35,554 bases of DNA from Qipengyuania sp. (GCA_019745075.1 JAIETR010000069.1:1-35554); one strand, 5' to 3'; counted from the first letter of the stretch, positions 17,218-25,254 are shown. Translations and numbers: made by a program. Notes: generated by a model not told the origin, from the sequence alone.

Positions 17218-19084
17218 CGACCTCCTCGCGGATCGCGGCCACCGCCTGCTGGGTCAGCTCGGCGGAGAAGGCCTGGGCGAGCTCGCCGCGCGCCTGTGCG
17301 GCGAGCGGGTCGCCAGGCGCCAGCGTGCCCAGTTCGATGCGGTCGAGATCGACGATATACCAGCCGCCGTCGCCCGGCGCCTCGAGCTTCTTGGCGGTGC
17401 CCTGCGCCATCGAGAACAGCAGCGCCAGCGGCGGCGCCACGCGCTCGCGGCGGGCGGCGAGCTCCTCGCGCGACAGGTCGATCGCCTCGGGCGCGGGCAG
17501 CCCCGGCTTTTCAACGGCGGTGGCGGCGGCGAGCGTGCTGCCGCGCGACAGCTTCGCAAGCACACGGTCGGCGGCGGCGCGTGCGGCCTTGGCGCCCTCG
17601 GCCTGCCTCCATGCTGCGGCGACATCGGCGCGAATCTCCGCCAGCGGAGCGATCGCCGACGGGGTGATGCGGGTAACCTCGTAGATCAGGAACCGGTCGT
17701 TCTCGACCTGCGCGACCTGCGGCGTGCTTTCCTCCATCTGGAAGGCGGTCGCGAGCGCCGGGGCCAGAACCGGGGGGGCGGCGGCGCCGCCGTCGTAGCC
17801 GCGCCCGTCGGCGGTGAGCGGGCCGGTGGTCTGCGCGGTGAGTCCGAGCGTCCGCACGACCTCGGGCAGGGTCGCGCCCTCGTCGAGCCGCTGCTCGATA
17901 TCGGCGCTGAGGTCGGCGAGCGCGCGGGCGCGGTTCTCGGCGGTGAGCGCCGAGGCGATCGCCGGGGTGGCCTCCGCCAGCGTCTGGCCCGATTTGCGCT
18001 GGACCGCATCGACGCGCGCGATGTGCCAGCCGAGCGGGCTGCGCGCGGGCGCGGTCAAGCCGCCCTGCGCGGCGGCGAAATAGGCCGCCGCCACCGCCTG
18101 CGAGGCCTGCGTGGTCAGCGCCGTCCGGTCGATGGTGGCGAGCGAGGAGGTCCTGAGCCCGGCCGTCTGGGCCGCCGCCTCGAGCGAGGCCCCGCCCGCG
18201 ACGCGCTGGCGGATCGCCTGCGCGGCCGCCTGGGTGGGCACGATCAGCTGGGTGAAGCTGCGCTGCTCGCGCGCGGCATATTGCGCCGCGTCGCGCTGGT
18301 AGCGCGCCTGCACCTGCGCCGGGGTGGGTGCGATCCGCCCCTCGACCGCTTCGGGCCCGAACACGCCATAGCGCAGCACCCGCCGCTCGGGGCGGATGAA
18401 GCGGTTGCGTGCGATCCGGTAATAGCGCTCCAGCACCGCCCGGTCGGGATCGCCCGCGGGGGCGAAAGCGCTCGCCGGGAGGAAGCCGACGGCGCCGATG
18501 CGGCGTTCCTTGAACAGCAGCGCATAGCGGTTGGCGGCCGCTTGCGGGAACTGCGCGCCGAGCGAGGCCGATTCCAGCAGGAGCTGCGCGAGCAGGCCCT
18601 GGCGCAAATCGTCGCGCACCATCGCGTCGGTCAGTCCCTGCTGCGCGATCGCGTTCTGATAGACCTCGGCGCTGAAATCGCCGTCGGCTCCGCGAAACGC
18701 GCCGATCTTGCGGATTTCGCTGTTGATCAGATTGTCGCCCGCGCGAAAGCCCTGCCGCCGCGCATATTCGGCGATCGCGGTGCGATCCACGATCGCATCG
18801 AGCGCCCGGTCGAGCCCGCCTTGGGCGATGAAGGCGGGCATCGAGAGCGTGGGATTCTGCTGGCGGGCGCGTTCGAGCGCCTGCGTCGCGGCGCGCGACA
18901 GCTCGGCGGTGGAGATCCCGGTGTCCCCGACCACCGCCACCCGGTCGCCGCCGGCGACTCCGCCGAACGACCCGGTGTTGGCGACATCGGCGGTGGCGAA
19001 GGCGAGGGCGATCAGCGCCAGCAAGCCGAAGGTCAGGACCAGGCCGAGCTTGGACTTGAAGATGTTGCGGAAGAACTGGAGCAT
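17153..19084 (-). CDS. ppiD: PpiD-like periplasmic folding factor (SurA_N / PPIC)
   Basis: A 643-residue membrane-anchored chaperone of the PpiD type, which assists newly translocated proteins at the periplasmic face. The N-terminus has basic residues and one membrane helix (about 13-33, MLQFFRNIFKSKLGL...), then a SurA_N-like helical region (RVAVVGDTGISTAELSRA, ALDAIVDRTAIAEYARRQGF), a parvulin-like PPIC region around residues 240-350, and a helical C-terminal arm. Whether the parvulin part is catalytically active cannot be judged. ATG 19082-19084 diverges from tpiA. A plausible promoter (TTGCCG, 17 bp, TATGGC) lies at 19140-19168. It is the first gene of the long run leading into trpE. Confidence 0.9.
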   Translation of the reverse strand: MLQFFRNIFKSKLGLVLTFGLLALIALAFATADVANTGSFGGVAGGDRVAVVGDTGISTAELSRAATQALERARQQNPTLSMPAFIAQGGLDRALDAIVDRTAIAEYARRQGFRAGDNLINSEIRKIGAFRGADGDFSAEVYQNAIAQQGLTDAMVRDDLRQGLLAQLLLESASLGAQFPQAAANRYALLFKERRIGAVGFLPASAFAPAGDPDRAVLERYYRIARNRFIRPERRVLRYGVFGPEAVEGRIAPTPAQVQARYQRDAAQYAAREQRSFTQLIVPTQAAAQAIRQRVAGGASLEAAAQTAGLRTSSLATIDRTALTTQASQAVAAAYFAAAQGGLTAPARSPLGWHIARVDAVQRKSGQTLAEATPAIASALTAENRARALADLSADIEQRLDEGATLPEVVRTLGLTAQTTGPLTADGRGYDGGAAAPPVLAPALATAFQMEESTPQVAQVENDRFLIYEVTRITPSAIAPLAEIRADVAAAWRQAEGAKAARAAADRVLAKLSRGSTLAAATAVEKPGLPAPEAIDLSREELAARRERVAPPLALLFSMAQGTAKKLEAPGDGGWYIVDLDRIELGTLAPGDPLAAQARGELAQAFSAELTQQAVAAIREEVGVEINRAAVDAVRRQLTGGGS

Positions 19085-19139
19085 GGTCGGTGGCAAGGTC
19101 CGGTGATGGGCGGGTGAGAGTCTGTCCTGTTGCGCCCGC

Positions 19140-19168
19140 GCCATATCGGGCCAGCGTTGTGGCGGCAA
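19140..19168 (-). promoter_or_regulatory. Putative promoter of ppiD-trpE cluster
   Basis: On the minus strand TTGCCG (19163-19168) and TATGGC (19140-19145) are separated by 17 bp, about 55 bp upstream of the ppiD ATG. The match to a housekeeping promoter is moderate. Confidence 0.4.
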
Positions 19169-19265
19169 CAGGCACCAAGGGTTTTGACCTTCGTGCCCGG
19201 CTCGGCTAGCGAGCGCGCCGGCCCGGCCTGTCGCCGCGCCGCCAATCCCAAAGGACAGACCCGTC

Positions 19266-20027
19266 ATGGCCGAGAGGCCCTTTATCGTCGGCAACTGGAA
19301 GATGAACGGCACGCGCGCGATGCTGACCGAAGCACGCGCGATCGACCGCGCCGCGCAACGCCTGATGAAGGTGGAGGTCGCGCTCGCGCCGCCCTTCACG
19401 CTGATCCACGCGGTGCACAAGGAAGTCGAGCAGATCGGCGTCGGCGCGCAGGATTGCCATGCCGCCGTCGAAGGCGCGCACACCGGCGACGTCTCGGCGA
19501 CGATGGTCGCCGATGCCGGCGCCAAGTTCGTCATCCTCGGCCACTCCGAACGCCGCGCCGGCCACGGCGAGGACAATGCCGCCGTCGCGGCGAAGATCGA
19601 CGCCGCGGTGGCCGCGGGCCTGCGGATCATCCTGTGCTGCGGCGAGAGCCTCGAGACGCGCGACGCGGGCAAGGCCGAGATTTTCGTGCTCGATCAGCTG
19701 CGCGCCGCCCTGAGCCATGTCGAGGACGCCGCCGAGCGGCTGACCGTGGCCTATGAGCCGATCTGGGCCATCGGCACCGGCCGCACCGCCGAATCCGGCG
19801 ACATCGCGGCCATGCACGCCGCCATCCGCCGCCTGCTCGCCGAAACCTATGGCGAGGAGACCGCCGCGCAGGTCCGCATCCTCTACGGCGGCTCGGTCAA
19901 GCCCGACAACGCGCGCGAAATCCTCGCGCTCGAGAATGTCGACGGCGCGCTGGTCGGCGGGGCCAGCCTCAGCGCCGAGAGCTTCCTCGGCATCGTCCAC
20001 GCCGCCTTCGACGACGAGACCGGCTGA
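19266..20027 (+). CDS. tpiA: Triosephosphate isomerase
   Basis: Interconverts dihydroxyacetone phosphate and glyceraldehyde 3-phosphate. The 253-residue barrel has the substrate residues Asn10 and Lys12 in VGNWKMNG, the electrophile His93 in LGHSERR, the catalytic base Glu164 in AYEPIWAIGTG, and the phosphate-gripping YGGSV and GGASL loops. ATG 19266 is preceded by AAGGA. It is divergent from ppiD and 65 bp upstream of secG, an arrangement common in alphaproteobacteria. A weak promoter candidate (TTGACC at 19184, TAGCGA at 19207) lies upstream. Confidence 0.98.
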   Translation: MAERPFIVGNWKMNGTRAMLTEARAIDRAAQRLMKVEVALAPPFTLIHAVHKEVEQIGVGAQDCHAAVEGAHTGDVSATMVADAGAKFVILGHSERRAGHGEDNAAVAAKIDAAVAAGLRIILCCGESLETRDAGKAEIFVLDQLRAALSHVEDAAERLTVAYEPIWAIGTGRTAESGDIAAMHAAIRRLLAETYGEETAAQVRILYGGSVKPDNAREILALENVDGALVGGASLSAESFLGIVHAAFDDETG

Positions 20028-20092
20028 CCTTGCCGCCGCCGGGGCCCGCGCCTAGATAGCTTCCACCGAATTCCGAGACCGAAAGCACCGCC

Positions 20093-20476
20093 ATGTTCCT
20101 GTTCCTCACCGTCATCCAGGCGCTGGTCGCCGCGGCGCTGGTCGGCGTCGTCCTGATGCAGCGCTCCGAAGGCGGGGGCCTCGGCATCGGCGGCAGCCCG
20201 ACCGGGATGCTGAGCGCGCGCGGGGCGGCGGACTTCCTGACCCGCGCCACCAAATGGCTGGCGGTGCTGTTCGTGCTGCTCTCGATCGCCCTCGCCGCGC
20301 TGGCGGTGGGCGAGACCGGCACGGGCGATCTCGAGACCACGCTCGACCGCAATGTCGCGCCCGCGGCGCCGCTCGACCCGCTGGGCGGGCCGGCGCCCAC
20401 GACGGCCCCGACCGGCGCTCCCGCGGCGGTTCCGGCGACGGCGCCCGCCGATCCGCTCGGCGAACCGGCGAACTAG
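20093..20476 (+). CDS. secG: Preprotein translocase subunit SecG
   Basis: Small accessory subunit of the SecYEG channel. The 127-residue protein has two membrane helices (about 1-23 and 53-75) joined by the typical cytoplasmic loop VLMQRSEGGGLGIGGSPTG...GAADFLTRAT. The C-terminal third is a long Pro/Ala/Thr-rich tail ending DPLGEPAN, common in alphaproteobacterial SecG. The start ATG at 20093 gives the family N-terminus. Confidence 0.96.
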   Translation: MFLFLTVIQALVAAALVGVVLMQRSEGGGLGIGGSPTGMLSARGAADFLTRATKWLAVLFVLLSIALAALAVGETGTGDLETTLDRNVAPAAPLDPLGGPAPTTAPTGAPAAVPATAPADPLGEPAN

Positions 20477-20499
20477 GTCGGTTCACCAAACCGAAGTCC

Positions 20500-20608
20500 G
20501 TTCGCCCCGAGCGTGTCGAAGGGCCCGTTCGAGCGAAGCCGAGAACGCAAGGCTGGGCCAAGCCTCGGTTTCGCTCGGCCAAGTCCCTCGACTTCGCTCG
20601 GGACGAAC
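20500..20608. repeat. Composite palindromic repeat between secG and pyrG
   Basis: Outer inverted arms at 20500-20524 and 20584-20608 share CCTCGACTTCGCTCGGGAC-type sequence, and an inner inverted pair (about 20529-20542 and 20564-20578) carries GAGCGAArCCGAG. The right outer arm is nearly identical (18 of 19 bases) to the repeat inside the HPPD gene at 27267-27285. The element fills much of the 242-bp secG-pyrG gap. Confidence 0.8.
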
Positions 20609-20718
20609 CGGTTAGGGAGAGATGCGGGTTTCCCTTGTGGATTGGCGCCACACCGACACTCGCTCCGCCGCATTCGCGCTTGCGCCGAATCCCCCCACAC
20701 GCTTAAGGCCCGACTCCC

Positions 20719-22353
20719 ATGGCGCGGTATATTTTCATCACCGGCGGCGTGGTCTCCTCGCTTGGCAAGGGTCTCATGGCGGCATCGCTCGCGGCGCTGC
20801 TGCAGGCGCGCGGCTACAAGGTCCGCATCCGCAAGTTCGACCCCTATCTGAACGTCGATCCGGGCACGATGAGCCCCTATCAGCACGGCGAGGTCTATGT
20901 CACCGACGACGGGGCCGAGACCGACCTCGACCTCGGCCATTACGAGCGCTTCACCGGCGTCTCGGCGACGCAGGCCGACAACGTCACCTCGGGCCGCATC
21001 TACCAGCAGATCATAGCCCGCGAGCGCCGTGGCGACTATCTGGGCGCCACCGTGCAGGTGGTCCCGCATGTCACCGATGCGATCAAGGAATTCGCGCTCG
21101 CCGACCAGGGCGATCACGACTTCATCCTGTGCGAATTCGGCGGCACGGTCGGCGATATCGAGGGCCTGCCGTTCATGGAGGCGATCCGCCAGCTCAGGAA
21201 CGAGCTGCCGCAGGGCCACACGCTGAGCGTCCACGTCACGCTGGTCCCCTACATCAAGGCGGCGGGCGAGCTGAAGACCAAGCCCACCCAGCATTCGGTG
21301 CGCGAGCTCGCCAGCCTCGGCATCCAGCCCGACATCCTGCTGTGCCGCACCGAGCATCCGATCCCGGAAAGCGACCGGCGCAAGATCGCGCAGTTCTGCA
21401 ACGTCCGCGCCGAGGCGGTCATCCCCGCGCTCGACGCGCCCTCGATCTATTCGGTGCCGCTGCAATATCACGGCGAGGGGCTCGACCGCGAGGTGCTGCG
21501 CGGCTTCGGCATCGCCGACGCGCCCGAGCCCGACCTGTCGCGCTGGTACGACGTGGTCGACCGCTTCACCCATCCCGAGGGCGAGGTGACGATCGGCGTG
21601 GTCGGCAAATATGTCGGACTGCCCGACGCCTACAAGAGCCTCAACGAAGCGCTCATCCACGGCGGCATGGCGCACCGGGTCAAGGTCAACATCCGCTGGC
21701 TCGACGCCGAGCTGTTCGAGGGCGAGGACGGCGAGATCGCCGCCAGGCTCGAACCCATGCACGGGATACTCGTGCCCGGGGGCTTCGGCGAGCGCGGCAG
21801 CGAGGGCAAGATCGCATCCGTCCGCTTCGCGCGCGAGCGCGGTGTGCCGTTCTTCGGCATCTGCCTGGGCATGCAGATGGCCTGCATCGAAGGCGCGCGC
21901 ACCGCGGGGTTCGAGGATGCGAGTTCGACCGAGTTCGGGCCCACAGAGGAGCCGGTGGTGGGCATCATCACCGAATGGATGAGCAAGGAAGGCCTTCAGA
22001 AGCGCGAGGCCGAGGGAGACCTCGGCGGCACCATGCGTTTGGGCGCCTATGAGGCGAAGCTGGCCGGCAACAGCCGGGTCGCGAGCGCCTATGGCGCCGC
22101 CGCCAGCATCTCCGAGCGCCACCGCCACCGCTACGAGGTCAACGGCGCCTATGTGGGGCCGCTGGAGAAGGACGGGCTGATCTTCTCGGGCATGTCGCCC
22201 GACGGACTTCTGCCCGAGATCGTCGAGCGGCCCGACCACCCCTGGTTCATCGGGGTGCAGTTCCATCCCGAGCTGAAGTCCAAGCCTTTCGACCCGCACC
22301 CGCTGTTCGCCGGTTTCATCGGCGCGGCGCTCGAACAGGCCCGGCTGGTGTAA
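20719..22353 (+). CDS. pyrG: CTP synthase
   Basis: Aminates UTP to CTP using glutamine and ATP. The 544-residue protein has the N-terminal synthetase domain ([12 protein letters not shown] nucleotide loop, [31 protein letters not shown]) and a C-terminal class I glutaminase (PGGFGERG, nucleophile in [11 protein letters not shown], His/Glu in [11 protein letters not shown]). The length equals that of most bacterial enzymes. ATG 20719 gives the standard [10 protein letters not shown] start. It follows secG across a repeat-filled 242-bp gap and may have its own promoter. Confidence 0.98.
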   Translation: MARYIFITGGVVSSLGKGLMAASLAALLQARGYKVRIRKFDPYLNVDPGTMSPYQHGEVYVTDDGAETDLDLGHYERFTGVSATQADNVTSGRIYQQIIARERRGDYLGATVQVVPHVTDAIKEFALADQGDHDFILCEFGGTVGDIEGLPFMEAIRQLRNELPQGHTLSVHVTLVPYIKAAGELKTKPTQHSVRELASLGIQPDILLCRTEHPIPESDRRKIAQFCNVRAEAVIPALDAPSIYSVPLQYHGEGLDREVLRGFGIADAPEPDLSRWYDVVDRFTHPEGEVTIGVVGKYVGLPDAYKSLNEALIHGGMAHRVKVNIRWLDAELFEGEDGEIAARLEPMHGILVPGGFGERGSEGKIASVRFARERGVPFFGICLGMQMACIEGARTAGFEDASSTEFGPTEEPVVGIITEWMSKEGLQKREAEGDLGGTMRLGAYEAKLAGNSRVASAYGAAASISERHRHRYEVNGAYVGPLEKDGLIFSGMSPDGLLPEIVERPDHPWFIGVQFHPELKSKPFDPHPLFAGFIGAALEQARLV

Positions 22354-22666
22354 TTTTTTCGCGCGGCGGGATCGGGCTAAGCGACTGACTACATGCGCGA
22401 ACGGAAACCGGCCGCGAACCGCGGGCGCGGCGCGCGATTTCGGTTCCGATAGCGGACTTTATCTTTTGATAGTATTCTGCAACGAGGGCGCACAATTCCG
22501 CCGCGCCACGCCGCAGTGGCAGCGCGGACGATTCCTCGAGCTTGCCTCGGCACGGGCTGTCTTTTGCGACCCGGACAGCGGATATCGGGGCAGGGCGGCG
22601 CGCAGGCGTCGCGGGGGCGGAGCCGCGAGGCTCCGCCCCCAACGATCATGCAAATGCCAAGTCGGC
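22354..22666. other. Gene-free stretch between pyrG and hsp20
   Basis: These 313 bp separate the convergent pyrG and hsp20 genes. The open frames present are Arg/Pro-rich shadows without family features. Visible content: a T-run directly after the pyrG stop, an imperfect inverted repeat (CGGAAACCG / CGGTTCCG, about 22399-22450), a short AT-rich patch (about 22455-22485), and the strong hairpin at 22613-22640. I see no recognised RNA gene. Confidence 0.6.
22613..22640. terminator. Perfect 12-bp hairpin with GCGA loop downstream of hsp20
   Basis: GGGGGCGGAGCC and its exact complement flank a GCGA tetraloop. It lies 27 bp past the hsp20 stop on the minus strand. No T-run follows on either strand, so it may be a non-canonical terminator, an mRNA 3' stabiliser, or a repeat-type palindrome. 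Confidence 0.55.
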
Positions 22667-23134
22667 TCAGGCGGCCTTGGAATCGCCGTCCTTCTGGACG
22701 ATCTCCAGGCCCGTCTTGCCCACCGCGATCTTCTTGGGCTTCATCGCCTCGGGCACCTCGCGCACCAGGTCGACGACCAGCAGGCCGTCGGCGAGGTCGG
22801 CGTCGGCGACCCGCACGAAATCGGCCAGCTCGAAGCGGCGCTCGAACCCGCGGTTGGCGATGCCGACATGCAGCATCTCGCCTTCGGCGGTCTCGTCGCG
22901 CTTCTTGCCCACGACCGTGAGCAGGTTCTGCTGGGCGGTGATGTCGAGATCCTCGGCCTTGAACCCGGCGATCGCGAGCGTGATGCGATAGGCATCCTCG
23001 CCGCGGCGCTCGATGTTGAAGGGGGGGTAGTTCTCGCCGCCGCCACTGGCGCGGGTCTGGTTCTCGAGCAGGTCGAACAGACGGTCGAAGCCGACGGTGC
23101 TGCGGCGATAGGGGGTAAAATCGAAACGGTTCAT
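22667..23134 (-). CDS. Small heat-shock protein (Hsp20/IbpA family)
   Basis: An ATP-independent holdase that keeps unfolding proteins soluble. The 155-residue protein has an N-terminal arm (MNRFDFTPYRRSTVGFDRLFDLLEN), the alpha-crystallin domain (PPFNIERRGEDAYRITLAIAGFKAEDLDITAQQNLLTVVGKK...ANRGFERRFELADFVRVADADLADGLLVVDLVREVPE) and a C-terminal PKKIAV anchor. ATG 23132-23134 is used; the ribosome site AGAGGA lies 9 bases upstream and is sequestered in a predicted hairpin. An RpoH-type promoter is found at 23238-23265, so heat control at both transcription and translation is expected. It is convergent with pyrG and divergent from the glutaredoxin gene. Confidence 0.95.
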   Translation of the reverse strand: MNRFDFTPYRRSTVGFDRLFDLLENQTRASGGGENYPPFNIERRGEDAYRITLAIAGFKAEDLDITAQQNLLTVVGKKRDETAEGEMLHVGIANRGFERRFELADFVRVADADLADGLLVVDLVREVPEAMKPKKIAVGKTGLEIVQKDGDSKAA

Positions 23135-23230
23135 CGAAACAAATCCTCTTCTGAGCAATTCACTCGAAATGGAGACCCGCGACGCGGCGTCCCCGGTTCC
23201 TGTCCGCCAGACCATGCGGCCCTGCCGAAC
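23135..23230 (-). promoter_or_regulatory. ROSE-like RNA thermometer in hsp20 5'UTR
   Basis: The predicted ~95-nt leader ends in a hairpin (23142-23160) pairing AAUU(G)CUC with GAGGAUU around a 4-nt AGAA loop. This buries the AGGA ribosome site (23144-23147) against UUGCU, the conserved ROSE anti-Shine-Dalgarno sequence, with an extra unpaired G opposite the site. Upstream parts of the leader can also fold (CCGGGTTC with GAACCGG, and CCGCG with CGCGG). ROSE elements control small heat-shock genes in alphaproteobacteria: they close at low temperature and melt on heating. Folding was judged by eye. Confidence 0.78.
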
Positions 23231-23237
23231 CCGGTTG

Positions 23238-23265
23238 AAATAGGTCGGCCAAAACGCCATTCAAG
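23238..23265 (-). promoter_or_regulatory. RpoH (sigma-32)-type promoter of hsp20
   Basis: Minus-strand CTTGAA (23260-23265), a 16-bp spacer and CTATTT (23238-23243) match the alphaproteobacterial heat-shock sigma consensus. The implied start near 23230 gives a leader of about 95 nt. Confidence 0.75.
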
Positions 23266-23310
23266 AGGGAAATCGCGCCGGTTGCGAGGCGCCCAGCCGA
23301 AGGCGGACCG

Positions 23311-23574
23311 ATGGCCGAACCCCGGGTGACGATCTACACCAAATTCGGCTGCGGCTATTGCTTCCGCGCCAAGCGGCTGCTCGAGTCCAAAGGCATCGAC
23401 TACACCGAGCACGACATCACGTTCGGCGGGGCGAAGCGCGACGAAATGCTCGCCCGCGCCCCGATGGCGCGCACCGTGCCGCAGATCTTCATCGGCGAGG
23501 TGCACGTCGGCGGCTCGGACGATCTCGCCGCGCTCGAGCGCGAGGGCAAGCTGGACGCATTGCTGGCCGCCTGA
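23311..23574 (+). CDS. grxC: Glutaredoxin 3
   Basis: Glutathione-dependent thiol-disulfide reductase. The 87-residue protein has the active-site pair Cys14/Cys17 (CGYC, a variant of the usual CPYC), the cis-Pro block RTVPQIFIGEVHVGG and the glutathione-binding GGSDDL. Its TGA shares a base with the ATG of the nitrilase gene (TGATG), so the two are coupled. The pairing makes sense, since the next enzyme's family repairs damaged glutathione. Confidence 0.95.
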   Translation: MAEPRVTIYTKFGCGYCFRAKRLLESKGIDYTEHDITFGGAKRDEMLARAPMARTVPQIFIGEVHVGGSDDLAALEREGKLDALLAA

Positions 23575-24425
23575 TGCCCCGGATCGCCGTCTTGCAGATG
23601 ACTTCGGGCATCGACCCCGAGGCGAATTTCGCCACCATCCGCGATGCTGCTCGCGAGGCGCGGCGGGGCGAGGCGGACATGCTGTTCACGCCCGAAATGT
23701 CGCTGCTGCTGGACCGGGATCGCGGCCGCGCCACGGAACACATCGCCGCGCAGGACCAGTCCCCCTTCGTGCCGATGCTGCGGGATGTGGCGCGGGAGCA
23801 GGGCCTGTTCCTGGCCCTGGGCTCGATGGCGGTGGCGCTGCCCGACGGGCGCTGGGCCAATCGCTCGATGCTGTTCTCCCCCGGCGGCGAGGCCCCGGCG
23901 ATCTACGACAAGATGCACATGTTCGATGTCGATCTGGCGGGCGGCGAGAGCTGGCGCGAATCGAGCGCCTTCCGGGCGGGGGAGAGGGTGGTGACGCGGG
24001 ACGTCACCATGATCCGGAGCACCCATGGCGGCGACGGGCAGGAGACACTGCGGCTGGGGCTGGCGATCTGCTACGACCTCAGGTTTCCCGCGTTGTTCGA
24101 GGCGCTTGGACGGCAAAGCTGCGACGTGATCGCGATTCCCGCCGCTTTCACCGTGCCCACCGGCATGGCGCATTGGCACGTCATGCTCCGTGCCCGCGCG
24201 ATCGAGGCGAGCGCCTTCGTCGTCGCGGCGGCGCAGGTGGGCCGGCACGAGGACGGGCGGCGGACCTACGGCCACAGCCTGGTGGTCGATCCCTGGGGCG
24301 AGGTGCTGCTCGATTTGGGCGGGGACGCACCGGGGTTGGGCTTCGCCGAGATCGATCTCGCACGGATTGCCGCGGTCCGCGCACAGGTGCCGAGCCTTGC
24401 CAACCGCCGCGAAATCGCCACTTAG
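23574..24425 (+). CDS. Nitrilase-family amidohydrolase (deaminated glutathione amidase-like)
   Basis: A 283-residue carbon-nitrogen hydrolase with the Glu-Lys-Cys triad visible: Glu41 in LFTPEMSLLL, Lys113 in IYDKMHMFD and Cys166 in LAICYDLRFPALFE. The KMHMFDVD and YDLRFP motifs place it in the Nit1/NitFhit branch, whose members hydrolyse deaminated glutathione, a by-product of transaminases. Position directly after glutaredoxin fits this. Other omega-amidase-type substrates cannot be excluded. The ATG at 23574 overlaps the upstream stop. Confidence 0.92.
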   Translation: MPRIAVLQMTSGIDPEANFATIRDAAREARRGEADMLFTPEMSLLLDRDRGRATEHIAAQDQSPFVPMLRDVAREQGLFLALGSMAVALPDGRWANRSMLFSPGGEAPAIYDKMHMFDVDLAGGESWRESSAFRAGERVVTRDVTMIRSTHGGDGQETLRLGLAICYDLRFPALFEALGRQSCDVIAIPAAFTVPTGMAHWHVMLRARAIEASAFVVAAAQVGRHEDGRRTYGHSLVVDPWGEVLLDLGGDAPGLGFAEIDLARIAAVRAQVPSLANRREIAT

Positions 24426-24430
24426 GCCGC

Positions 24431-24883
24431 GTGATCGTTTTCGACCTTGCCTGCGACAACGCCCACGCCTTCGAGGGTTGGTTCGGCTCGTCGGACGATT
24501 TCGCCAGCCAGCAGGCGCGCGGGCTGCTGACTTGCCCGGTATGCGACAGCGCCGTGGTGGCGAAAGCTCCGATGGCGCCTGCGGTCCCGGCCAAGGGCAA
24601 CCGCGCGGCGGCAGCTTCATATCCCGTCGCCCACGAGGCCATGCCAAAAGGGTTCGCCGCAGCCTTCAAGGCGCTCGCCGCGGCGCAGGCCAGGGCGCTG
24701 GCCAAGAGCGAATGGGTTGGCGACCGCTTCGCCGCCGAGGTGCGCTCGATGCACTCTGGCGAAACCGAGGAAAAGCAGGTCCACGGCCGCGCGACCAGGG
24801 ACGATGCGGCGGCGCTCATCGAGGAGGGCATCGCCGTCGCCCCGCTGCTGGTGCCGGTTCAGCCGCCGGAGGAGCTGAATTGA
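24431..24883 (+). CDS. DUF1178 family protein
   Basis: A 150-residue protein of unknown function. The N-terminus (VIVFDLACDNAHAFEGWF...GLLTCPVCDSAVVAKAPMAP) has Cys8, His12, Cys35 and Cys38, a likely zinc-ribbon, followed by a helical region. This matches the DUF1178 pattern. Translation starts at GTG 24431, 5 bp after the nitrilase stop. The grx-nitrilase-DUF1178 order recurs in alphaproteobacteria, hinting at a shared thiol or metal role, but that is inference. Confidence 0.88.
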   Translation: MIVFDLACDNAHAFEGWFGSSDDFASQQARGLLTCPVCDSAVVAKAPMAPAVPAKGNRAAAASYPVAHEAMPKGFAAAFKALAAAQARALAKSEWVGDRFAAEVRSMHSGETEEKQVHGRATRDDAAALIEEGIAVAPLLVPVQPPEELN

Positions 24884-24890
24884 TCGCGCG

Positions 24891-24919
24891 TTGTCACGTG
24901 CGAATGCCTCGCCTATCAG
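24891..24919 (+). promoter_or_regulatory. Promoter of the broken tRNA-Arg copy
   Basis: TTGTCA (24891-24896), 17 bp, TATCAG (24914-24919), ending 10 bp before the tRNA 5' end. Spacing and position match the promoter of the intact copy at 25048-25076. Confidence 0.65.
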
Positions 24920-24929
24920 CGCGGCCGGC

Positions 24930-25026
24930 GCACCCGTAGCTCAGCAGGATAGAGCACCAGATTCCTGGCCGGAGCCGCGCAGCGGCGGAGACGGCCGTAG
25001 CGCAGCGAAGGCCTATCTGGGGGCCA
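24930..25026 (+). pseudogene. Broken tRNA-Arg(CCT) copy with palindromic insertion in anticodon loop
   Basis: Bases 24930-24966 match the intact tRNA from the acceptor strand through anticodon CCT with one change (third base G to A). A 48-bp GC-rich insert (24967-25014) follows, containing nested inverted repeats (GGCCG/CGGCC around CCGC/GCGG) and flanked by CCT. Then ATCTGGGGGCCA (25015-25026) resumes the anticodon stem and variable region. The T-arm and 3' acceptor strand are not recognisable, so no functional tRNA can form. Confidence 0.85.
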
Positions 25027-25047
25027 TTTGCGATTTGTCGCCAGGCG

Positions 25048-25076
25048 TTGTCAGGTCTCGCCCGCTTGCCTAATGA
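25048..25076 (+). promoter_or_regulatory. Promoter of tRNA-Arg(CCT)
   Basis: TTGTCA (25048-25053), 17-bp spacer, TAATGA (25071-25076), ending 10 bp before the tRNA. It is a good housekeeping-type match and lies where the broken copy's 3' half should be. Confidence 0.7.
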
Positions 25077-25086
25077 GGCCAACGGC

Positions 25087-25163
25087 GCGCCCGTAGCTCA
25101 GCAGGATAGAGCACCAGATTCCTAATCTGGGGGCCACAGGTTCGAATCCTGTCGGGCGCACCA
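25087..25163 (+). tRNA. tRNA-Arg (anticodon CCT)
   Basis: Complete cloverleaf: acceptor GCGCCCG pairs with CGGGCGC, D-arm GCTC..GAGC, anticodon stem CCAGA/TCTGG with loop TTCCTAA (anticodon CCT, reads AGG), T-arm ACAGG-TTCGAAT-CCTGT, discriminator A and an encoded CCA (25161-25163). tRNA genes of this type are frequent targets for integrating elements. It has its own promoter and is followed at once by a strong hairpin. Confidence 0.97.
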
Positions 25164-25191
25164 TAAGCGCCCCGAAGGGCGGCGCTTATGG
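25161..25191. terminator. Hairpin after tRNA-Arg
   Basis: An 11-bp perfect stem, CCATAAGCGCC with GGCGCTTATGG, begins at the encoded CCA. No T-run follows. It lies between the tRNA and the convergent persulfide dioxygenase gene, so it may stop transcripts from the tRNA. Confidence 0.6.
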
Positions 25192-25254
25192 TCCGGCGCT
25201 CGGGATCGAACCTCGTTCGGAGTCGAAGCGAAGCGGAGATGGCGGGCGGGCGCC

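Noticed and set aside
22316..22642. Possible small gene on the minus strand between hsp20 and pyrG
   Set aside because: Arg/Pro-rich, overlaps the end of pyrG, no ribosome site and no family features.
24967..25014. Group I intron in the tRNA-Arg(CCT) anticodon loop, as known in some alphaproteobacteria
   Set aside because: At 48 bp the insert is far too short for a group I intron and the 3' half of this tRNA copy is not intact, so splicing could not yield a tRNA.
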